This document shows positions 57,673 through 64,000 of a stretch of DNA of 64,000 bases, one piece after another. Origin of the DNA: Candidatus Gastranaerophilales bacterium (GTDB taxonomy: Bacteria > Cyanobacteriota > Vampirovibrionia > Gastranaerophilales > Gastranaerophilaceae). The notes below the pieces were generated by a model. It worked only from the letters and a program-made list of their open reading frames with translations, ran no database searches and was not told where the DNA came from. The DNA lies in the NCBI GenBank assembly GCA_910586855.1, contig CAJUJH010000002.1:372001-436000 (forward strand), in the 5' to 3' direction. A program made the position numbers and the translations under genes. Position 1 is the first letter of the stretch; every line of letters begins with the position of its first letter.

Positions 57673-59649
57673 ATGAGAAAAGAGAAATTTTTATTTTTAT
57701 TGGCGCTTTTATTATTTGCCGGCTTTTTTGTTTTGTTTATCTTGAAGGTTGTATTAAATTTTGCTGATGCTGAAACAGGTAAAATCTATAAGCAGGGGCT
57801 TGAATTTTATCAAAAAACCGACTATCAAAATGCTTATTATAATTTTAAGAAGATTTCTTTTTTATCAACTTATTCTGGACCGGCTTTGTATCGTCAGGCT
57901 ACCTGTGCTTGGGAATTAAAGGATTATAAAACTGCTGCTAAAAAATATCATAAATTTGCCAAAGTATACAAAAACACCGATGTTGCTCCTGAAAGCATTT
58001 GGAAGCTGGCATTATCTGAGTTTGAACTGGGTGATAGGAAAAAGGCTGAAAAATATCTTCGAAAACTTGTAGAAAAATACCCGGAAAGCGATTTTTCAAA
58101 GGCTGCCGCTTATAAACTCGGTGTACTGTATTATGATTCCGGCAATAAAACTAAAGCAAAAGAATATTTTATTGAGTACCTTGAATATGCACCTCTTGGA
58201 CGCTTTGCGTTGGATTGCATTAATCTGCTGCAAAATTATGAAGATAATATGCTTTCTTATTCAGATAAATTATATATTGCTAATGCTTTATATGAAAATG
58301 GTTACTACACGCGCTCTTTAGAAATATTGACTGATGTGTCATTTGAAAAATCATGGATTTTGTTAACGAAAAATTATGACAAATTATCAAATATTGATAC
58401 GTTGTCTTCAGTTGTTCTAAAAGGCGTTGGTCTTGATTTCAAACAATCTCCTGATGCTGAAAAAGAAATCCTTGATATTATGGGGCTTTATATTAGAAAA
58501 TCAAACCTGCCTTCAAAACAAGCTGCGTATAACCTTGTTTTAGCCGCAAAGAATAAAAGCTCCTATCCCTTAGCTTTATTTTTATATTCAAAATATGTAG
58601 ATTATGATTCTTCTATTAAGAATTATGAGAAAATATACCAGGCTTATCCAAATTCTATTGTAGCGCCGGATTCTTTATGGCTTGTTTTTTGGAATGATTA
58701 TAAAAACAAAGATTATAATTCTGCACTAAAGCTTTCAAAAGCTTATACGAATGTTTATTTTGATTATAATGTGCAGCCAAAGATTATGTTTTGGACGGCA
58801 AAAATTCATTATAAAATGAATCGCAAAAAAATAGCACGGTCACTTTTGCATAATATTGTTTATAATTTTCCAAATTCTTATTATGCATTCAGAGCCAATA
58901 GTATATTAAGAGGTTCTAAATCTGCATTCAATACCAATCCTAAAATGAAAATTAAAGATAAATTTTCTCTTGATGACTTTGCCTTTGAATCTACGGGTAA
59001 GGAATACAGATTATTGAATAAATTTGTGACACTTGGTGATTATGATGTTATACAAAATTTTAAAATAAATGATGCTACATTAAATAGCTGGATTGCAGCA
59101 AGAAGCGGAAGGCGAGCATATTCTGTTTTACTTGCAAGAGATGAGATTATAAAAAATCCAAAAAATATTTCACTTTCTAATCAAAAATACAAATTTGCTT
59201 ATCCTTTGTATTATCGAGAATATGTGAGCAAGTATTCTGAAAAATACAATATTAATCCATATTTAATGATATCTCTTATAAGAGAAGAGAGTTTCTTTAA
59301 TAATGAAGCTGTAAGCTCAACAGGTGCTATGGGTTTAATGCAATTGATGCCCGGTACTGCAAAAACAATGGATTATAATCTTTATGATACAAACAAACTG
59401 TTTATACCTGAATATAATATTTCTCTCGGAGTTAAATATTTTGCTTATCTAATGGAGATATTTAATGGAAATGAAGCACTTTGTGTTTTAGCATATAATT
59501 CAGGACCGGGCTCTGTTAAAAAATGGCTTTCAAACAATACTAATAAAGATTTTGATGAATTTGTAGAAAATGTGCCATATTCTGAAACTGCAAATTATAT
59601 TAAAAAAGTTTACGCTTCATATTGGGTGTATACGAATATATATAAGTAA
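57673..59649 (+). CDS. slt: Soluble lytic murein transglycosylase with TPR-type repeats
   Basis: A 658-residue envelope protein. A hydrophobic N-terminal segment (FLFLLALLLFAGFFVLFIL) acts as signal or anchor. Residues ~35-480 are helical TPR/Sel1-like repeats (YFKKISF.., DYKTAAKKYHKFAKVYKNTD, KKAEKYLRKLVEKYPESD). The catalytic SLT domain is at ~515-650: YNINPYLMISLIREESFFNN (Glu), STGAMGLMQLMPGTA, CVLAYNSGPGSV. It cuts peptidoglycan to 1,6-anhydro ends. A TATAAT ends ten bases before the ATG, so the leader is very short. Confidence 0.93.
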   Translation: MRKEKFLFLLALLLFAGFFVLFILKVVLNFADAETGKIYKQGLEFYQKTDYQNAYYNFKKISFLSTYSGPALYRQATCAWELKDYKTAAKKYHKFAKVYKNTDVAPESIWKLALSEFELGDRKKAEKYLRKLVEKYPESDFSKAAAYKLGVLYYDSGNKTKAKEYFIEYLEYAPLGRFALDCINLLQNYEDNMLSYSDKLYIANALYENGYYTRSLEILTDVSFEKSWILLTKNYDKLSNIDTLSSVVLKGVGLDFKQSPDAEKEILDIMGLYIRKSNLPSKQAAYNLVLAAKNKSSYPLALFLYSKYVDYDSSIKNYEKIYQAYPNSIVAPDSLWLVFWNDYKNKDYNSALKLSKAYTNVYFDYNVQPKIMFWTAKIHYKMNRKKIARSLLHNIVYNFPNSYYAFRANSILRGSKSAFNTNPKMKIKDKFSLDDFAFESTGKEYRLLNKFVTLGDYDVIQNFKINDATLNSWIAARSGRRAYSVLLARDEIIKNPKNISLSNQKYKFAYPLYYREYVSKYSEKYNINPYLMISLIREESFFNNEAVSSTGAMGLMQLMPGTAKTMDYNLYDTNKLFIPEYNISLGVKYFAYLMEIFNGNEALCVLAYNSGPGSVKKWLSNNTNKDFDEFVENVPYSETANYIKKVYASYWVYTNIYK

Positions 59650-59652
59650 ATT

Positions 59653-59682
59653 AAAACCGCCAAACTAAAGGCGGTTTTTTAA
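59653..59682 (+). terminator. Terminator of slt
   Basis: A perfect 9-bp stem AAAACCGCC/GGCGGTTTT with an eight-base loop and further Ts. Confidence 0.9.
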
Positions 59683-59706
59683 ATTATGTTTTAATGCTTT
59701 AAAAAG

Positions 59707-60789
59707 CTACTCTTGTGCGAGCTTTTCTAATTTTAATTTTTGGTCATATTCCATAAGGAGTTTGATTAATTCATCAAGTTCGCCTTCAATAACAGTCCAT
59801 ACATTAAGGTTTTGTCCAATCCTATGGTCAGTAAGCCTTCCTTGCGGGAAATTATAGGTTCTGATGCGCTCTGACCTGTCACCTGTTCCAACCTGTGAAC
59901 GTCTTAAATCTGTTACTTCCTGCATTTGTTTTTGCACTTCCATGTCATAAAGCTTTGCTTTAATGATTTGAAGGGCTCTTTCTTTGTTTTGCAATTGAGA
60001 ACGTTCTTCTGTACAAAATACCATTAAGCCTGTTGGTTTATGTACAACGCGCACTGCAGTTTCCACCTTGTTTACGTTTTGTCCGCCGGCGCCTCCTGAG
60101 CGAGCTGTTGAGATTTCAAGGTCATTTGGGTTTAATTCTACTTCAACATCATCAACTTCAGGCATAACGGCAACAGTTGCAGTAGATGTATGAACTCTTC
60201 CCTGCGATTCTGTTTGCGGAACCCTTTGAACTCTGTGTACGCCGCTTTCGTATTTTAGCTGTGAATAAATGTCATCGCCGCCTTTAACTGAAATAACAAC
60301 TTCTGAAACACCGCCTGCTTCACATTCATTTATAGAAAGAATCTTTGTCTGCCAGCCTTTATTGTTTGCAAATTTTATATACATTCTCATAAGGTCGCCT
60401 GCAAAAATATTTGCCTCATCACCGCCTGCAGAGCCTCTTATTTCAAGCATAATATCTTTGTCATCCATAGGGTCTTTGGGCAGTAACAATACCTTCATTC
60501 TTTCTTCATACTCAAGAATTTTTGCTTCATTTGATATTATTTCATTATTTAAAAATTCTCTCATAGAGGGGTCTTTTTCACCATGGAGAAGTTCTTTTGC
60601 CTCTGCTATGGCATCTCTTGATTCTTTATAGGCATTATAAGTTGCAACAGTTTCTTCCATCTGTTTTCTTTGTTTTGAAAGGTCTCTGAATTTTTCATAA
60701 TCAGCAATAACATTTGGGTCAGAAAGGGTAATACCAAGTTCATTGTAGCGTTGTTCAATTTTTTGGATTTTATCCAGCATATCTTTCAT
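59707..60789 (-). CDS. prfA: Peptide chain release factor 1
   Basis: A 360-residue factor that ends translation at UAA and UAG. EIRGSAGGDEANIFAGDLMR, the GGQ motif in RSGGAGGQNVNKVETAV, and the codon-recognition segment around RVPQTESQGRVHTSTA are clear. RF1 and RF2 differ there: PQTE... with GRVHTS is RF1. The usual partner prmC is not adjacent. It is 20 bases after thyX on the same strand. Confidence 0.97.
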   Translation of the reverse strand: MKDMLDKIQKIEQRYNELGITLSDPNVIADYEKFRDLSKQRKQMEETVATYNAYKESRDAIAEAKELLHGEKDPSMREFLNNEIISNEAKILEYEERMKVLLLPKDPMDDKDIMLEIRGSAGGDEANIFAGDLMRMYIKFANNKGWQTKILSINECEAGGVSEVVISVKGGDDIYSQLKYESGVHRVQRVPQTESQGRVHTSTATVAVMPEVDDVEVELNPNDLEISTARSGGAGGQNVNKVETAVRVVHKPTGLMVFCTEERSQLQNKERALQIIKAKLYDMEVQKQMQEVTDLRRSQVGTGDRSERIRTYNFPQGRLTDHRIGQNLNVWTVIEGELDELIKLLMEYDQKLKLEKLAQE

Positions 60790-60809
60790 TTTGTGGGCTT
60801 ATCCTTTCT

Positions 60810-61517
60810 TTATACTGTTTTCAATAGTTCTTCTTTTGTTTTAAGTCTGCCGCATGATTTATCTTCATCACAGTAACCTAATCTCTGGCATTTTGGAACA
60901 AGATATTCAGTGAGCCATGGCTCTTCTTTTATAACTTCATCGCACATAGCTTTTACCATCTGTCTTATTTCAAGCTGAGCTCTGGTGCATAGTCTCAAGT
61001 TTGCAAGGTGGATTAGTTCTCTGAGATTCAAACTTGCAACAAGTGAGCTTGCTGCTGCATTTGGTAAAATACTTCTGGCATCTTCAGCAGGGATTCCTTC
61101 ATTTATAAAGTCTTGATAAAGAGATGAAGTTTCCTTTATAAAGTTTTCAAATTTTTCTTTTAATTTTGGGTTATTTTGAATTGAATTTGGAATTATATAA
61201 TCAAATTCACCTTTTTCTTTGACATACCTTTGAGATTTTTGAGAAAAGCTCATATGTCTGTGACGCACAAGCTGATGAGTGCATGCTCTTGATACATTTG
61301 ATATGGCAAAAGATAATTGGATATGTTCAATTGTCGAAAAATGCCCTGATGAAATCACTCTTTTTATAAGGGTTAACATTTTTTCATTGTCAGGCGCCTC
61401 GTCATAAACCTCAATCGGGAGCTTTGCACTGTAGCATGTTCTGCAGGCTGTATAAACAGTTTTTAAGATATTTTCCGGCTTTGATATTAAATTAACCTGC
61501 AATTTTCTTTCTGCCAT
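60810..61517 (-). CDS. thyX: Flavin-dependent thymidylate synthase
   Basis: A 235-residue enzyme making dTMP from dUMP with FAD and methylene-tetrahydrofolate. The ThyX motif is RHRHMSFSQKSQRYV; HLVR-type segment THQLVRHR and LRELIHLANLRLCTRAQLEIR are also typical. An additional cysteine-rich end (CQRLGYCDEDKSCG) is seen in part of the family. GGGGAG lies before the ATG. It replaces ThyA, which is not in the window. Confidence 0.96.
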   Translation of the reverse strand: MAERKLQVNLISKPENILKTVYTACRTCYSAKLPIEVYDEAPDNEKMLTLIKRVISSGHFSTIEHIQLSFAISNVSRACTHQLVRHRHMSFSQKSQRYVKEKGEFDYIIPNSIQNNPKLKEKFENFIKETSSLYQDFINEGIPAEDARSILPNAAASSLVASLNLRELIHLANLRLCTRAQLEIRQMVKAMCDEVIKEEPWLTEYLVPKCQRLGYCDEDKSCGRLKTKEELLKTV

Positions 61518-61557
61518 TTTCTGCTCCCCTGTGCTATTCTTTGCTTAATCAGCTTAC

Positions 61558-61601
61558 AAAAAGGCGGATACACAACTTTTAAAAACATGTTTTGTATCCG
61601 C
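61558..61601 (-). terminator. Terminator of rpmE
   Basis: Stem GCGGATACA/TGTATCCGC with a 20-base loop containing smaller pairs; on the minus strand CTTTTT follows. It separates rpmE from thyX. Confidence 0.85.
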
Positions 61602-61619
61602 GTAATTTTGTTTACAAAC

Positions 61620-61823
61620 TTATTTTTTAGATTCGTAACGTTTTTTGAATCTTTCAACTCTTCCTTCAGAGTCTAAAATCTTTTGGTTGCCTGTATAGAA
61701 TGGATGGCAAGCGTTACAAATTTCAACTGTGATGTTTTCTTCAACGGAGCCTGTTTCGATTTCATTTCCGCAAACACATTTAATTGTGGTTTTTTTGTAA
61801 TCAGGATGTGTATTTTCTTTCAT
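61620..61823 (-). CDS. rpmE: 50S ribosomal protein L31 (zinc-binding type)
   Basis: A 67-residue protein, MKENTHPDYKKTTIKCVCGN then VEICNACHPFYTGNQKILD and GRVERFKKRYE. The four cysteines (C16, C18 and the later C, C) are the zinc-binding C+ form. AATAAAATG follows a weak ribosome site. Confidence 0.97.
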   Translation of the reverse strand: MKENTHPDYKKTTIKCVCGNEIETGSVEENITVEICNACHPFYTGNQKILDSEGRVERFKKRYESKK

Positions 61824-61995
61824 TTTATTACCTCAAAAATTATTAGTTATCTTGTTATATCATTATACGGGGTAAATATTTAATTTCAATAGGTTTGGGT
61901 AAAAATAATAAATTTATTAACTTAGCTAATCCAAATTAACCTTGACATTATTTTTTGTCTTTAATAACATTTATAAAGATGGAGTTAATCCTTAT

Positions 61996-62066
61996 GGCGG
62001 CATGGCCAAGTGGTAAGGCAGAAGCCTGCAAAGCTTTTATCCCCAGTTCGAATCTGGGTGCCGCCT
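61996..62066 (+). tRNA. tRNA-Cys (anticodon GCA)
   Basis: A 71-nt cloverleaf with acceptor GGCGGCA/TGCCGCC, anticodon stem GAAGC/GCTTT with a wobble, loop CTGCAAA (GCA), T arm CCCAG TTCGAAT CTGGG and discriminator T. A T run follows directly, which may end its transcript. No duplicated ends are seen. Confidence 0.95.
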
Positions 62067-62096
62067 TTTTTGTTTTTTACGGCTTAAATTCTTGTG

Positions 62097-62132
62097 TTAT
62101 TGCAAATATTATGTTTATAATATTTGCAATAA
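62097..62132. repeat. Perfect 16-bp inverted repeat
   Basis: TTATTGCAAATATTAT (62097-62112) pairs exactly with ATAATATTTGCAATAA (62117-62132) around GTTT. It is 17 bases before the ATG at 62150. No T run follows, so an operator or mRNA leader hairpin is more likely than a terminator. Confidence 0.75.
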
Positions 62133-62149
62133 ATGCTTGGCGAGGATTT

Positions 62150-63538
62150 ATGAAAAAAATTTTTCTGTTTGTTGTAAGCGTTGTTCTTATAGTCTTTTGC
62201 TTCAATCAAAATAATGCATTCGCAAAAGAAAGCAGATATGGAGATTATTATGAAATATTTTCGACCAGAGATTATTACCATGCTTACAGAGGAGTTAAAA
62301 ATTCTGATGGAAAAATTGTAATCAAACCTCTTTATTTTAGTGTATATAAAGATGAAGAAGATGAAGGTGGTTATTATGCAGAATTATTTCATTCCTATGT
62401 CGCATACTCATTAAATGGTAAAAAACTTTTAGAAATACCCAATGCTTCAATTGAATATTATAGTAAAGATTTTGTTATTATAAAAGATGAAAAAGGCTAC
62501 TATTTAGCAGATAACAAAGGAAAAAAACTTACAAATTATTATCTTAGTATATTTATTGAACCTATATTTAAAAAACTAATCTTATTTATTGAAACAAACG
62601 AAGATGAAACTGCCGGTGTAATGAATAAAACAGGCAAGGTGCTCATTAAGCCCGTGAATAATAAAGATCACAAGCAAGATTATGAGTATCTTTATTCAAC
62701 AAAAAACGGCGGTTTTGTAGCAGGTCCTTCTGATGATTACAATATCCGACGAAATTATGACGATTATGAAGATGAAGAAGAAGCAAGTATATTTTTTATT
62801 GATGCTAATGGTGTAAAAACACCTATTGATAACAATGCCACTTCTGCTTATTTTGAGCAATATGAAAAAGCAAAAAATAAATATCCTTTGTATATGCCAT
62901 TTTGGCAAGAGGATAAAGATACTAACGGCTCAAAAATATATAAATGGGGTATTGATCTTGATGGAGAAAATAATATTAATGCAAAGTATGAAGAAATATC
63001 AATTGTGTCCTCTTTACTTTATGGAAGACAAAAGTATTTTGCATATAAAGAGCATAATCTTTGGGGTGTAAAAACATTAAATGGTGAAAAAACTGTTTTA
63101 AAACCGCAATTTAAGAATGAGATCGAGGTTGTTGACGATTATATTTTGGTTAACATTGCTCCAAAAGCAATATACTTTGGGAAAGATTTTAAGAAAAAGT
63201 TTGAACTTTATGATGTTAAAATTAGCAGCAAGTTTAAAGATGGATATGCTGCTGTTAGTAAATATGATGGCTTTAGGCTTTTGTATGGTTTTATAAATGA
63301 AAATGGCGAGCTTGTAATTGATTGCAAATATGATTATGCTGATTATTTTTACGAAGGACTTGCAAGAGTTAAAAATGAAAAGGGATTAGAAGGATATATA
63401 GATAAAACCGGTAAGATTGTAATTGATTTTCAATATAGCTTTGCAGATGATTTTAAAAATGGTGTTGCGAATGTTAGAACTCCAAATGGCCGTAGATTTA
63501 AGATAGATAAAACAGGTAAGGAAATTGGTGAAAAATAA
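62150..63538 (+). CDS. Secreted WG-repeat protein
   Basis: A protein of 462 residues starting MKKIFLFVVSVVLIVFCFNQ, a signal peptide cleaved probably after AFA (about 25). Earlier in-frame codons run through the tRNA-Cys and are ignored; GAGG lies before the ATG at 62150. It contains several WG repeats (KWGIDLDGENNINAKYEEIS, LWGVKTLNGEKTVLKPQF, YGFINENGELVIDCKYDYAD, EGYIDKTGKIVIDFQYSFAD), beta-rich units thought to bind partners outside the cell. A strong inverted repeat precedes it. Confidence 0.85.
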   Translation: MKKIFLFVVSVVLIVFCFNQNNAFAKESRYGDYYEIFSTRDYYHAYRGVKNSDGKIVIKPLYFSVYKDEEDEGGYYAELFHSYVAYSLNGKKLLEIPNASIEYYSKDFVIIKDEKGYYLADNKGKKLTNYYLSIFIEPIFKKLILFIETNEDETAGVMNKTGKVLIKPVNNKDHKQDYEYLYSTKNGGFVAGPSDDYNIRRNYDDYEDEEEASIFFIDANGVKTPIDNNATSAYFEQYEKAKNKYPLYMPFWQEDKDTNGSKIYKWGIDLDGENNINAKYEEISIVSSLLYGRQKYFAYKEHNLWGVKTLNGEKTVLKPQFKNEIEVVDDYILVNIAPKAIYFGKDFKKKFELYDVKISSKFKDGYAAVSKYDGFRLLYGFINENGELVIDCKYDYADYFYEGLARVKNEKGLEGYIDKTGKIVIDFQYSFADDFKNGVANVRTPNGRRFKIDKTGKEIGEK

Positions 63539-63542
63539 TTGC

Positions 63543-64000
63543 CTATGCGGCATTATTAATACCATATACGGCGTTTGTTATACGTTCATAATCCGCTTCA
63601 ACTACTTTTGCAGGGTATCCAGCATGGTGGATTTTTGGAATCAAGTAATCTGCAGAATATTCTATTAAGCCGGCATAACCATCGTCTGTATCATTGCAGA
63701 TGAATGTTATATTGCCGTTTTTATCCTGTTTATAATCTACAATTGTTATTTCATGCCCGTTTACAATTTTATTTGGTCTGTTGTCAGGTGTATTTACATA
63801 GTTAGGGTTTTTGGTGTCCCCGCTTGTTTCATTTGTTAAAACATAGCCTACGATTACATCTTCACCTAAATCCAAAGTTTGGGTTATGTGTTTTTGAATT
63901 GTTTCTAAATCGCAGCCCCAGCCTATCAAATTTTGTTTTTCATCCACCCTTTGATAAACCATAGAGAGTCTTTCATTGTTTTCTATGATGCTTTCGATAA
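63543..64000 (-). CDS. Probable cysteine peptidase, C-terminal part (5' end outside window)
   Basis: The frame is open from the right edge to the stop at 63543 (152 codons visible). An internal ATG at 63962 exists, but the frame continues upstream and no ribosome site precedes it, so the gene is larger. VNGHEITIVDYKQDKNGN followed by ITFICNDTDDGY has the His and Asn/Asp of papain-, C39- or calpain-like folds (compare HAYSIESVEGDKVTLTN in the peptidase at 29749). The nucleophile Cys would lie outside the window. The assignment is tentative. Confidence 0.4.
   Translation of the reverse strand, partial: IESIIENNERLSMVYQRVDEKQNLIGWGCDLETIQKHITQTLDLGEDVIVGYVLTNETSGDTKNPNYVNTPDNRPNKIVNGHEITIVDYKQDKNGNITFICNDTDDGYAGLIEYSADYLIPKIHHAGYPAKVVEADYERITNAVYGINNAA

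Overview
The window is a low-GC bacterial chromosome segment, roughly one third G+C by eye, with dense short operons on both strands. The gene content points to a non-photosynthetic gut cyanobacterial relative (Gastranaerophilales / Vampirovibrionia, formerly Melainabacteria). The evidence is a PBS-lyase-type HEAT-repeat protein, PPi-dependent phosphofructokinase, a strictly anaerobic outfit (class III ribonucleotide reductase, a HydE-type maturase, Fe-S serine dehydratase, class I fumarase) and several lineage-type proteins that begin MNIS... and carry a short FKG/FGK/FRG motif near the N-terminus. This assignment is inference from gene content. No rRNA is present to confirm it.

Layout. 0-6 kb: partial membrane protein, HydE-like radical SAM enzyme, B12-binding radical SAM enzyme, then a cobalamin riboswitch in front of nrdD-nrdG. 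6-13 kb: a flavoprotein operon, split chromate transporter, polyprenyl-phosphate glycosyltransferase, pyruvate kinase, O-acetylhomoserine sulfhydrylase and an MNISFGK-type protein. 13.4-18 kb: tRNA-Pro, tRNA-Ala and tRNA-Gly with unusual duplicated tRNA ends, plus a UDP-galactopyranose mutase/glycosyltransferase cluster. 18-31 kb: PPi-phosphofructokinase, MscL, YchF, Ndk, Tgt, ribosomal S12/S7, a GNAT-like protein, a radical SAM protein and a calpain-like cysteine peptidase. 31-32.3 kb: two more tRNA-Pro genes followed by an ~0.8 kb cassette bounded by 22-nt direct repeats. The cassette holds two small genes and a candidate type I toxin-antitoxin module. 32-39 kb: DMT permease, parvulin, serine dehydratase, and two glycosyltransferases, one a GT2-GT9 fusion. 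39-44 kb: a MarR-controlled cupin/permease/CMD-cupin region ending in a frameshifted monooxygenase gene. 44-50 kb: tRNA-Asp, L21/L27, fumarase, a pentein-fold enzyme, an orphan histidine kinase and phosphoglucose isomerase. 50-55 kb: Fic enzyme, LrgAB, MiaB and a homocitrate/isopropylmalate-synthase-like enzyme, all on the minus strand. 55-64 kb: HEAT-repeat protein, lytic transglycosylase, prfA, thyX, rpmE, tRNA-Cys, a secreted WG-repeat protein and the C-terminus of a probable cysteine peptidase.

How it fits together. Pgi, PPi-Pfk and Pyk outline a PPi-sparing fermentative glycolysis. NrdDG, ThyX and Ndk supply dNTPs, and B12 appears to decide whether NrdDG is made. Glf and at least five glycosyltransferases point to surface polysaccharide synthesis. 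The most unusual material is non-coding or very small: (i) the candidate Fst-like type I toxin-antitoxin module at 31.9-32.2 kb inside a repeat-bounded mini-element; (ii) tRNA-end duplications with a spacing of 85-114 bp, several holding inverted tRNA fragments and hairpins, beside four of the seven tRNA genes, two of them sharing a hairpin element; (iii) promoters whose -10 box sits about 7 nt before the start codon, implying leaderless mRNAs.
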